Below are positions 1 through 9,895 of a stretch of DNA of 64,000 nt, piece by piece. A model generated the notes under the pieces. That model ran no database searches. It saw nothing but the letters and a program-made list of their open reading frames with translations, and was not told where the DNA came from. The DNA comes from Bufo bufo (taxonomy: Eukaryota > Chordata > Amphibia > Anura > Bufonidae): NCBI RefSeq assembly GCF_905171765.1, contig NC_053394.1:163525183-163589182 (forward strand). The letters run 5' to 3'. Both the position numbers and the translations under genes were made by a program. How positions within the stretch are numbered: the first letter of the stretch is position 1; every line of letters starts with the position of its first letter.

Positions 1-1100
1 GTGTTTTATATGGGGGGCTCTGTACAGTAGCATTTTATACTGGGACACATTATGGTGGGTACTATGGAGAAGGGGAGAGAGGAGTACTATGGAGTCATCT
101 ACGGGGGGCACTAAGAAGGGGTATTTTATACTTGCAAATTATGGGGGACACTGAGGGCATCTACTGGGGCACGATATATGGGACATTTTATACTGGTACA
201 TTATGGGGGGCACTAGCAGGAAGGGGGGAGAGGAGCACTATGGAGGCATTTACTGGTGCACTATATAGGGGTATTTGATACTGGCACATTATGGGGGACA
301 TTAGCTCAACTGGGGGCATAAGGGGGTATGTTTTGCACATTATAAGGAGAATTATTTCTACTGGGGGGCATTATGGTGGGTTTTATTACTCCCCCATGGT
401 ATGACCCCCTAGTAGTAGCACCAGCCTCTCCCTGCTCTGCTATCCCTCTGCCCCTTCTCCAAATCCTTATTATGAAATCTTTCTCATTAGGATAAAACAC
501 AACATCAGCTCCGCCGAGCCCCCGGCCAAAGTGTTGAACTGGCGTCCGAGATCCCCAAGGGCCAAGCCAAGTAATTGTAAGTGTTCATGTGAAATATGTT
601 TATTTTATATATGTACACTCCTGTGAGAGGCGGGGAGGGAGATCTGTGGATGACACTGTTATAGGGAGGGAGATCTGTGGATGACACTGTTATAGGGAGG
701 GAGATCTGTGGATGACACTGTTATAGGGAGGGAGATCTGTGGATGACACTGTTATGGAGGGAGATCTGTGGATGACACTGTTATGGAGGGGAAAATGGGG
801 ATGACACTGTCATGGGGTGGATCTGTGGATGACACATATAGCATAAGATGCTATATACGGTATGTGGCATCCACAGATCCCCCCCATAGCAGTGTCATCC
901 ACAGATCCCCCTCTCTATAAAAGTGTCATCCACAGACAGCTGGACTTTTCTTCCCTGTTGCGGTTTTAGGTATTGGGTAAAGTATTGCAGCATTTCTAAG
1001 CGTACTTGTGTAAATGTATCGTTGTTATAGCTGCCCCCCCTACTTTTGTCGTGGCCCCCAGTGTGCCCCCCCCAAAATTTGAAAGCTAGAGACGCCACTG
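1..1100. mobile_element. hAT-like non-autonomous element, right part, with tandem repeats
   Basis: The segment ends in TAGAGACGCCACTG (1087-1100), whose reverse complement CAGTGGCGTCTCTA has the form of hAT terminal repeats seen in vertebrate genomes. Its left end lies outside the window. The interior has no convincing gene and is mostly G-rich, degenerate tandem repeat, for example recurring blocks of the type ACATTATGGGGG and GGCATTTACTGG in 1-330. The 8 bp right after the end, GGTATATC (1101-1108), would be the target duplication. The insertion appears to lie inside the Penelope-like element that starts immediately downstream. That is inferred, because the left junction is not visible. Confidence 0.5.
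632..835. repeat. 31-bp minisatellite, about six copies
   Basis: The unit contains GAGATCTGTGGATGACACTG and recurs with a 31-bp period (GATCTG at 641, 672, 703 and 734), then shorter variant copies. Inverted copies of the same unit appear at 868-935 (CAGTGTCATCCACAGATCCC), so the array could fold back on itself. It lies within the hAT-like element. Confidence 0.8.
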
Positions 1101-1119
1101 GGTATATCGGATTAAATAA

Positions 1120-2810
1120 ATGATTCAAACTGCTGTGAACACTGCCATAGAGGAGGGGGTCATTGATGCCACACTGGGCGGCTTTTTGGTTAATCAACAT
1201 CCGATCACTCCGGTTTTCTATACGTTACCAAAAATTCATAAGTCCATTACCAACCCGCCCGGCCGTCCCATTGTGGCATCCACTGACTCAATCCTCTCAC
1301 CTTTGGCAGTTTTTCTGGAGAAGATCTTTACACCATTTACTAAATTGTCTCCCTCGTATTTACGTGATACTGAGCATTTTTTACAGGAAATTAAATCCTT
1401 GAACTCAGACGAAGATGACATACTTGTCACTTTTGATGTATGTAATTTAAACACATCTATATCACATGAAAAAGGTTTGAAAGCGATTCGTACACTTTTT
1501 GCATCAAGTCACTATAAAAATGCAGAACGTGAATTTTTCCTGACGTTATTGAGGATTGTTCTTGAACAAAATTACTTTTTACTTCAGGATTCTTTTTATC
1601 AGCAGCGACGTGGGACTGCGATGGGATCGAACTTCGCACCGCCATACGCAAATTGCTATATGGCGCAATTTGAGACAGAATTTGTCTATACTAATGATCT
1701 TTACAAAGAACACTGCAAATTTTGCGTCGTTTTATCAACGACATTTTTTGCGTATAGCGTGGCGACGTTCGATCCCTTCAACAATTTACACTGCACCTCA
1801 ATTCCGTCTGGCCTGAATTAAAGTTCACTCTGCATTTTGACATACATAGAATTTCATTCCTGGACACGTGGGTAATTAAGGGTGACATGGGTGTGATATA
1901 CACGGATCTATTTACAAAAAACACTGATAGGAATAGTTTGCTTACTTACACTAGTAACCATCCAGTAGCTACAAAAAAATCTCTCCCCTATTCCCAGTTT
2001 CAAAGGGTTAAGCGTATAGTGGGCGATACCGAGTTATTCAAGGTTAGACTAGACGAGATGACTCAGAAATTTAGGGAGAGAGGCTATCCTGATCATTTAC
2101 TACAGGAACAAAGGAACAGAGTTGAGGAAATACAGCAGGATAAACCTTTGAAACAACCACGGATCCCACTTGTAGACAAATATCATCCATCGACCCAGAG
2201 ATTGAGAGGGATAATAAACAAACACTGGCATGTGGAATCAAAATCCTACCCACAAGTGGTGGAATTTAGACAACCACCCATGATGTGTTTTAAAAGAGCT
2301 AGCAACATACGTGACAGGATAGTGCGGGCAGATATTGGCAGCAATAGAACTGGACCTATACAGAGAGTATTGGCTACCCCCAAAATGGGAACTTTTCCCT
2401 GTTTAAATTGCGTACACTGTTCCAGCGTAATTAAGGGTACACATTTCACACACCCACAATCGGGTGAACGTATACCTATCAAAGGCTTTTTCACATGCGA
2501 TAGCCGCTTCGTTGTGTACATTTTGAAGTGCCCTTGTGGTCTATTGTACGTGGGAGAAACTTCCACAAGGATGAAAGATAGATTAAGCAATCATAAATCT
2601 ACCATTTGAAAGCAAAATTTATTATTTCCCGTACCATTTCACTTTCTCGAACATAGACACACTGTGGCACAGTTGCATTATCAGATTATTGAAAGTGTAC
2701 CCCTCCCATGCTGAGGTGGAGATAGAAATAAATTATTGCTTCAAAGGGAGGCTTATTGGATACACCGACTACAAACGATTGAGCCCCGTGGACTCAATCG
2801 TGAATATAAC
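1120..2810 (+). pseudogene. PLE reverse transcriptase / GIY-YIG endonuclease pseudogene
   Basis: The first open stretch (1120-1821) has the PLE RT signature: VFYTLPKIHKS, PPGRPIVASTDSILSPL, LVTFDVCNLNTSI (expected D-V-x-x-L-Y-T) and RGTAMGSNFAPPYAN. A one-base deletion near 1723 moves the frame to the one read from 1725. The RT catalytic motif there reads FINDIF (1731-1748), with N in place of the first D, and an in-frame TAG at 1755 replaces an expected W. The second open stretch (1887-2609) ends in the GIY-YIG endonuclease core, VYILKCPCGLLYVGET followed by R and H residues. A further stop at 2607 and a shifted frame lead to the typical C-terminus (REAYWI, PRGLNREYN) ending near 2810. The protein cannot be active: the catalytic residue is lost and the frame is broken at least three times. 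The family identification is firm. Confidence 0.85.
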
Positions 2811-3176
2811 GTACAAAGCTTCCTTTGATAGATTACCTTACTAAAAACACCAAAAAATACAACTCTCCTCTTTTTTTCTTGATAAAAATTCCCCAAAATT
2901 TTTCAGGGGAAAATAACGAAAAAAAAAATTTTGAAAACAAAAAATAAAAAAATTCTTTTTTTCTTATATTTTTTCGAGCGGACATAAGAAAAGGAGAACA
3001 CAATAAGGAAGGAAAGACTAATATAGATTGAATCCAAAGAAATTCTACTACAAAGCGTGTTTTCATTTTGTTCATATGTTTTGCTTTAACACTGATTGGT
3101 GGGAGTGGTTTTCTGTGTGATGTCATTTCCCTGTGTTTGGGCGGTCTATTTAAACATGACATTTTTCTTGTATGAT

Positions 3177-3222
3177 GATAAGTCTGATGAAGGTGCGGTA
3201 GCACCGAAACGCGTCACTTATT
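3177..3222 (+). ncRNA. Hammerhead-ribozyme-like motif of the PLE
   Basis: The order is that of a type I hammerhead. Stem I 5' strand GATAAGT (3177-3183) is followed by core CUGAUGA (3184-3190), stem II GGTGC/GCACC (3192-3196 and 3201-3205) with loop GGTA, core GAAA (3206-3209), palindrome ACGCGT (3209-3214) as a very short stem III, the GTC cleavage triplet ending at 3215, and stem I 3' strand ACTTATT (3216-3222). Stem I pairs over six Watson-Crick pairs plus one G-T. One extra A (3191) lies between CUGAUGA and stem II, which is not canonical, but the intronic copies in RBP3 have it too. PLEs are known to carry hammerhead motifs. Self-cleavage of this copy is untested. Confidence 0.7.
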
Positions 3223-3354
3223 CCCTGTACATGTGACTGAATAAATATAAAATTGATCTACAGCAAGTGCCGGTCTTTTCTGCAATATTACATTGGGGAT
3301 GCCATCCCACAGACTCATGCACCGCGACTTCAAACAGCAGTGCCGACCTGCGAC

Positions 3355-3391
<37 letters not shown>
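3355..3391. repeat. (TA)n microsatellite
   Basis: An uninterrupted run of alternating TA directly follows the PLE tail sequence CTGCGACTATTA. It may be the expanded 3' tail of the element. Confidence 0.9.
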
Positions 3392-3394
<3 letters not shown>

Positions 3395-3481
3395 CTATAT
3401 ATTAACAGATACCTCAGATGGATGCCATACAGTGGCATCTGTTCATCATAGCGTTCCATTGTAAAAAAAAACATATACATT

Positions 3482-4326
3482 ATGGTACCGTATTTTTCCT
3501 TTATAAGATGCACCCGATGATAAGACGCGTCCCAGATTTTAGAGGAGGAAAATAAGAAAAAAATATTTTTCATCAGACCTCATATCAGATACTCAGATCA
3601 GACCCCCATACATATCAGGACATCACATCAGACCCCCATATTAGCCCTCCATGTTAGAACCTCATCAGCCCTTCATGTCAGACCCCCAACAGACCTCAGA
3701 ACAGCCCTTTTCTTTCAGACTCATATCAGATCAGAGATCAGCCCTTTTCTTTCAGACCCCCATCAGACCTCAGATTAGCCCTTTTCTTTTAGACCCCCAT
3801 CAGACCTCAGATCAGCCCTTTTCTTTTAGACCCCCATCAGACCTCAGATTAGCCCTTTTCTTTTAGACCCCCATCAGACCTCAGATCAGCCCTTTTCTTT
3901 TAGACCCCATCAGACCTCAGATTAGCCCTTTTCTTTCAGACCCCCTTTAGACTAAAATAAAAAAAACTTCTCTTACCTCTCCTGCACTGCAGCTCCGCTC
4001 CGGCGTCACGCTCCCCTGTCTTCTCCGGCCCACGCTGCACTGTCACCTGACTGCATGCAGCGTCAGGTCATAGTGTGCGCACTACGTTCTGACACTGTAC
4101 GGGGTCAGAACAGTGGAGTGCAGGCCCTAGCAAGAAGACCAGGGTGGGTGAGTATTGGATGCGCTTGCAGCACTTCTTCCACGCTCCCGGCACCTAATGC
4201 ATACTAGTGAGTGCTTCCATAATGGAAGCGCCCGCTAGTATTCGCTATATAAGACGCACAGCCATTTCCCCCCTACTTTTAGGGGGGGGGGGGAATGTGT
4301 CCTATAAAGCGAAAAATATGGTATAT
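3482..4326. mobile_element. MITE-like element with TA target sites
   Basis: The termini are imperfect inverted repeats: CCGTATTTTTCCTTTATAAG on the left and, on the opposite strand at the right end, CCATATTTTTCGCTTTATAG. Both are flanked by TA. The interior has no transposase and consists of the 37-bp tandem array plus a GC-rich segment (3970-4200). The superfamily is uncertain; a TA duplication would fit Tc1/mariner-type or ISL2EU-type elements. Confidence 0.55.
3590..3955. repeat. 37-bp minisatellite inside the MITE
   Basis: The repeated unit contains AGCCCTTTTCTTTTAGACCC followed by CCATCAGACCTCAGAT. The clean copies have a 37-bp period from about 3720 to 3940; shorter, degenerate copies lie on the left side. 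Confidence 0.85.
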
Positions 4327-6163
4327 GTTTTTTTGTTCCTGGACTCTGCAAGACACAAAAGCGTGGCGTGCTACACTTTTCTATCCTTTTTTCCAATGTA
4401 TAACTTAAACAGATGGCAAAACATGATGTGAACCCACACTAACTCTGGTGTATTATTTTTTTTTTTTTTATTAAGAACAGGGTATAAAATGCTAGTCTTA
4501 ATAAATGTTGCCCAACATTTCATGTGTGGTCTGACTAGTGGTTTGCATAGTCAAAATATGTTCTTGTTATGAACATCAATGCCTCTTTTTATGCATCCCA
4601 TGATTTTATTTGCCTTGGCAGCAGCTGTCTGGCATTTGTCGCTAAAGTTAACTTTACTGTCCACCAACTTCATTTATTACATTTTGTTTCCTTGCCCTTA
4701 CATCACCTTACATTGTATCAATATAAAATGGTAAGTGTAAAACCTCCTAAAGCACTCTAAAAGTATAGTGATAGTAGATATTTGCAACACGCCCAGTGGG
4801 GAGAAAGGCATGCAGTGAAAAGGTGGATGACAGGAGTGGTAGTAGTCTCAGAGGATGAGGCTTTTTACTGTGGTGGCAGTCTTTCTTCCGTGCTCCCCCA
4901 TGCAGTGAGAAAGTGGTGCACCTGTATCTCCTGGGCACACCCTGGTGGAAGGTGGGGTGTCTTTGGTGTTGATGTGAGGTATGGGGAAAGGAGCCAGATG
5001 ATATAAAGAGGAGGCCAGATTAGCTTAACAGTAAAGCAGTTTTTACTAATGTCTCAGCAGTCTCCACATAGATTTACTTTCAAATGTAGGCACAGTCTTT
5101 TAACAGTCCACACAAATTCCTGGCTGAAGCTAAATAATTAACATCCAGATACACTTTCTATATCTGGCTATGCTTCGCTGTAGTTCAGCCAGGGGGTACA
5201 ATATTCAGAGGCCTTTAAACCCTGCCACATAGCTATAGAGCCCAATAGCCAAAATACGAGCATTGTACCCTCCATTTTGGCTGCTTAACCTTCTGTAAAT
5301 TAGTCTGCACTTTGGTAGGTTTTTTGGAGTTTACTCTCTTGTGCCCCCAATTCCTGTCTGCAGATGTTCACAGGAGCTGCTCATATCCGGCTTCTCCCAT
5401 CCTCACTTGCTTAGGCTACATTCACATCAGCCTGTTGGAGTTCACCATATCCAGCATAGCTGGATAATGCAAGGAGCTGTCAGATCCCCATTGACCAAAA
5501 TGGGTTTTGACTGGGATCCAGCCGCTCTCCGGCATAAATGCCAGCTCTCGACTAGACAAAAAGTCCTGCATGCATGAATTTTTGTCCGGCTGAAAGCCGG
5601 CATCTATGCCAGTAAGCGGACAGATCCCCTTCCGATCCCATTGTATTTCTAAACACTGCTGTGACTACAGTATCACAGGATGGTGCCAAGCCCAAGGAGT
5701 TGCGCCTGCCCCACCTAGTGGGGATAGCTAGGAACTCAGAATTAACTCTTCCCTTCAGCCTGGTGTTACATAACATTGCCATAACACAGTGTTAACCCTA
5801 ACCACACATTAGAAAATATTGCATGCAAAGCTCTACTATTAGCAGTGAATTCTACTATTAGCAGTGGTCTTTGCAAAGAATTCTATCAATAGCAGTGGCC
5901 TCCTGGTCACTGCATATTGACTTATAACCACCCTAGAGCGCCTGGAATATATATTCACCTTGAACCACCAGAGATCAATATTAACTGCTAAACCCCTCTA
6001 GACCATCAGAGTTATGACAAATGCTAAACCCCCCTAAACCACCATTTGTAATAACATCTTGGGGACAGCAATTTACTTGAATACCCTATGAGTCCTATAT
6101 TTGCTCCAGATAGATATTTATGTTGGTTAATGCATACTTACTCTTTAATTATACGTTTTTCAG
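4327..6163. other. Intergenic DNA, no gene recognised
   Basis: No open frame here looks like a real protein. 4470-4740 (around ATGATTTTATTTGCCTTGGC) looks like an old interspersed repeat, possibly a LINE 3' end. 5400-5660 has a short self-complementary stretch around GCCGGCATCTATGCC, consistent with a decayed MITE. The end of the segment is the sequence upstream of the first visible ZNF488 exon. Confidence 0.4.
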
Positions 6164-6203
6164 GTATACAAAACAACTGGTCCAGGCCTCAACGGGTGGT
6201 TCC

Positions 6204-7975
6204 ATGGACAATAAACAGAAAGACTTTACTCAAGAAGAAGAAAGTTCGACAAAATTCTCCTGCAACTTCCACAAGGGGGAGCCACTGTTGGTTTTCTGTG
6301 ATGGACAATTTGCCAGAATGCTAGGTCTACAAGAGCTACGATCTCTTCATAACGGTAGGTACAATCTTAAAGGGGTTCTGCAGTTTGTTTAAACTGGTGA
6401 TCTATCCTCTGGATAGATCATCAGCATCTGATCGGCCCAAGGGTTATTGAAAGGCCCAAGGGTTATTGAAAGGGGTTTAAGCGGAAACCCTTCTGTCCTG
6501 TGTGAGGGGCCTGGTTTGATCCTTGCTATGGGGCCCTTACTTCTCTATGTACGCCACTGTGTGCACCTCTTAATAATTCTGTCCCCTCTGGTAGGTCATC
6601 TGCCAATCACTAAAATCCCAGTTCCTCCTTACTGCACAACCATTTGAATGTAGTGCTGGTTCTGCATGCATCTGGCTGCTTCATTCAATATCTGTAGGAC
6701 TGACAGAAACAGCCATGGACAGTGCTCACTCTTAAGGTGGTTGATGGTTGAACAGCAATTGAACAAATATCTGGTGAACAATCATTTCACAGAGGCACCC
6801 ATACACATTTTAGTCCATATTGGCCATTACAGATGTTCAGACTGGCTATGCACATTCAATGAAACCAGGCAATGGATGAAAGATCTTTCTGGGAACATTC
6901 TTTCAAAGATAATCTTTCGTTCATAATCTATATTTCTTTGAGTGAAAGGTCTTTCATCTAACCATCAGACAAAAATATTACACACTGTCGGCTTCTTTTT
7001 AGATGAAAAAGGTCGATCATCGTTGGCTAAAATGATTGTTGTTAAATTTCAACCGACAAACGTTTGTTTTGGTTAAAATTGTCTGTTTTGATTAACTTTA
7101 GACTAATGTGTATGGCCACCTTTACTTTTGTGTACTTACTTTTTCCCATGATGGTAAAAGCTCACAGTTTCAGAATGGTATTTTTCACCTTTGACTCTCC
7201 TCTGTGTTTGACAGAAAAGGATGCAATGCCCATGAAACGACTAAAACGTGGCACCAATTTTCATAGCTTGGCAAGGGATGTAGAGCAAGAGGGAATTGGA
7301 CTTTCAGAAAAAGGAAAATCAGAATTACTTGATAAAAATGACAATAAAGCTGATAAGAGAGAAGATTTCTTCCTGGGCATGGCCTCTGAATTTAGAAGCG
7401 TGGTATGGAAAAGGGTGAAGGCTGAACTTCTAGAGGCCAAGAGGAGCGCATTTACAGAAGTGTACAGAACGAGAAGTGCCGGAGACAGGAGTGGGGTGTT
7501 GCCAGGTAGTGCCTTCTCACCTGTGCCTAGTAGAAGAGAAAGTAAAATGAACACCACCTTGAAGTCTGGAAAGAGTGTTAGAATCAGTGATTCTAGAGAT
7601 GCCATGGATATACCTGCAGACTATGGCTATAATGATTTTCTAACCCCACATGAATATTTGGCATTTCCTAGTTCTTTGACCATCCTCCCTATTTCAGAGA
7701 TGTGGCCTAAGTGTGAAATACCACCCTCACCACAGGTCCTCCCACCAACATTCACAACCCTAGGGTCTACAGCACAGATCTGGTGTGCCAAGTGCAAGCT
7801 CTCTTTCCGCATGACTTCAGACTTGGTCCTGCACATGAGATTACGACATAAGAAGGAGGCAGGAGTCGAAACACAAAGCAAAAGACCAAGAGAACTACAA
7901 CTTTCATGTCCTGTTTGCTATGCCTACTTCAGGGAGCGCCATCACTTGTCCCGTCACATGACCTCCCACTGCTGA
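6204..7975 (+). CDS. ZNF488: ZNF488-like zinc-finger repressor, two coding exons
   Basis: CDS join(6204..6354, 7215..7975), 303 codons. The first visible exon begins after TTTTTCAG at 6164 and ends at donor GTAGGT (6355). The second begins after GTTTGACAG (7214). The exons join in phase 1, with the split codon giving E. The start ATG at 6204 is the first in frame after the acceptor; an earlier 5' non-coding exon is likely. The C-terminus has two C2H2 fingers, CAKCKLSFRMTSDLVLHMRL (residues about 241-262, C-X2-C-X12-H-X4-H) and CPVCYAYFRERHHLSRHMTS (about 282-302, C-X2-C-X12-H-X3-H), a pair characteristic of ZNF488 and PRDM8. There is no SET/PR domain and the length fits ZNF488 rather than PRDM8. 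ZNF488 is a nuclear co-repressor known from oligodendrocyte differentiation. The nearby RBP3 gene supports orthology. The 860-bp intron contains a MITE. Confidence 0.85.
6369..6440. repeat. T2/Kolobok-type MITE fragment in the ZNF488 intron
   Basis: TTAAAGGGGTTCTGCAGTTTG followed by GATCTATCCTCTGGATAGATC matches, in the opposite orientation, the MITE found at 36377-36558 plus 48002-48023. Only one end is present. It starts 14 bases after the splice donor. Confidence 0.6.
6798..7117. mobile_element. MITE with CCATACACAT-type inverted ends, in the ZNF488 intron
   Basis: The left end CCCATACACATTTTAGTC and the right end GACTAATGTGTATGG are inverted repeats. The interior is AT-rich with further internal complementarity (GATGAAAGATC / GGTCTTTCATC). 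No coding capacity. Confidence 0.55.
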
Positions 7976-8730
7976 TGGCTAACCGTTTTATATAAAGGAC
8001 TTCTATATACATCTATGTTTTGCATTGATGCTGGCATCTTTACAATTAAAAGCCTGTTTACTTTAAAGAGATACCCTGACTTTAATGTACTTACAAAATA
8101 GTGATTTAATTGGGATCTATAATATTAACCCCTAAGTATTAGTCCTTGACCAAGCCAATTCCTTCTGTAAAACCATTTAGGTTTTTCTATTAACTGTGGT
8201 ATCTAAGGAGGATAAATGGCTGGGATGTCAATTGTACTGTATATTACAACTCAGCCACTAAGGGAAGCAGATTATTGTAGGCAATCTGGTGGAGTCACAT
8301 TGCTAGCACTGTAAATGGAGGCACTTTGGGTCTTGTTATGGGAGCATGGTTAGTACTTAGGCTGGGTGTACAGGCTGTAGGAAAAAAAATTCTGTGGCAA
8401 ACAAAGGGTGCTGCATTTCAAGTCTCCCTAAAAATAATTCCTAAAAGTAAGCACATATTCAGTATCCATAATTATATATCCTACTCACTGAACCCATGAA
8501 TGTGTTGCCCCAGCACATTGTCCTATCTCATGTAACCTAGTTGTGTACTGGGCTACTATAGAAATGTTATATGAGCAGCATTTTGAAAATGTTAAGGTTC
8601 ACTACTGAAAAACTAACTGTACTCATTACACAAAACTAAATGTCCTGTATTCCATTTTGGATTGGAACTTCATATATTTCACACAAGAGACATGGTATGA
8701 TCCCAAATAAACAATTGTAAAATAATGATT
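7976..8730 (+). other. Probable ZNF488 3' UTR
   Basis: After the TGA at 7973 there are about 750 bp without repeats I recognise. The segment ends with AATAAA at 8706-8711, followed by an A/T-rich stretch. A weaker AATTAAA lies at about 8045. Confidence 0.5.
8706..8711 (+). promoter_or_regulatory. Candidate polyadenylation signal AATAAA for ZNF488
   Basis: Canonical hexamer about 730 bp past the stop codon, in the right orientation, before the first downstream MITE. Confidence 0.45.
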
Positions 8731-8959
8731 CTTCTGGTTTATCTATTGTCATAAGCTCCTATTAGACTTTATTGATGATATAGGGGTTGGGTCCAGAGAA
8801 TTGTTTTATCTGGTGAGCCCAAGGAGCCCAAATCTGACCCTGAGCACACAGTCTTCTCAATGAGAAGTATAGCTCTTCAACATTGCACAAATCTATGAAA
8901 CAGGTTCTATACAGTTACAACTCACAAGAGACAATGGTGACCCTCCTACCGGTGCTTAA

Positions 8960-9241
8960 AGGGGTTCTCCAGGATTTTTATATTGATTGCCTATCGTCAA
9001 GAAAGCTCATCAATATATGGTTGGTAGGGGTTCAACTCCCAAGCGAAACCAAGCACAGTTGCAATCCACTGTCCTTGGTAAGCTGTGAGGAGGCTGTGGC
9101 ACTTACCAAAGCTTGGGTGAACGCTGAAGCTTCCTAAAACAGCTGATTGGGGTGGGGGTTGGGAGTTGGACCCCCACCAATCCTATGTTGATAACCTATT
9201 CTGAAGATAGGTCTTTAGTATCGAAATCCCAGAGAACCCCT
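8960..9241. mobile_element. T2/Kolobok-like MITE, 282 bp, TTAA-flanked
   Basis: TTAA (8956-8959), then AGGGGTTCTCC on the left; GAGAACCCCT on the right, then TTAA (9242-9245). The arms are also complementary further in (TTGATTGCCTATC / GATAACCTATTC). TTAA target sites with AGGG termini are typical of amphibian T2/Kolobok MITEs. Confidence 0.75.
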
Positions 9242-9275
9242 TTAATGGCACACGCATGTTCCCTGATACTGTTGA

Positions 9276-9895
9276 TGTAGAATGTGCTCTGCTTTACGGG
9301 TGCCTTAAATTACTGAAGAACAACTGTATCTTAAGTCAGTGTTGGATTTATTTACAAAAAGGGATATACCTACATTCTAAATATAATTAAGGGAATGGGA
9401 GAGGGGACTGGAGGGGGTCAGGATCCTTGAGCTAGCTACACCATTCTCTCTCTCAGTCACACATGCCATGGGCTTTTCTCTGTACTCAGAACACTCCTCT
9501 CCAGCAGGTCTCAGCGAATCACATTCTTAATTGTAGAGTCCAGGAAGACTTGTCTTGTCCCAGAGGTCACCAAGGTCACCATTGCTCCTATTTGTGAGCT
9601 AGGTTAGTGCAGGTAATTACACAGGAAGAAAGTTATATCATATACCCCTGCCACCATCCCAGCATGTATGTCCTTGCTGACACAGGTGTGGGCAGTAAAT
9701 ACCAGCAGGGGGTCGGGCTTTCCCCAGGATGTGACAGTCCTGGTAGATCTTCCTTTCATCAGTGTCCTGCCCCAAGAACCCTTTGATGGTCCTCATTTGC
9801 ATATTCAGCAGACCCGGGCCTATTCAGTTCAAGATATCAAGGAACATCTTTGCATCAAAGCTGTATCATAGATGTCAATTTTATCGGTTCCAACA
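9276..9895 (-). repeat. 3' LTR of the gag-only element
   Basis: 620 bp, nearly identical to 14206-14825. On the minus strand it contains AATAAA (near 9347-9352), a plausible polyadenylation signal, and it ends CTACA. Confidence 0.9.

Larger units (their letters stand above)
1109..3353 (+). mobile_element. Penelope-like retroelement (PLE), 5'-interrupted, decayed
   Basis: It contains the 3' half of a PLE polyprotein (RT then GIY-YIG endonuclease) followed by about 580 bp of non-coding 3' region with a hammerhead-like motif at 3177-3222, an AATAAA-type stretch near 3240, the words GTGCCGGTC and GACCTGCGAC, and a TA-rich tail. The second copy of this 3' region in RBP3 intron 2 also has GACCTGCGAC downstream of its hammerhead-like motif, which supports a shared family. 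The 5' end is cut by the hAT-like insertion at 1100. Confidence 0.8.

Noticed and set aside
3590..3955. Regular 37-bp repeats suggesting a CRISPR array
   Set aside because: Head-to-tail minisatellite inside a MITE, with no spacers.
6520..6560. TACGCCACTG considered as another hAT terminus
   Set aside because: Only one possible end is seen, with no matching left end or 8-bp duplication nearby; it may be a decayed fragment.
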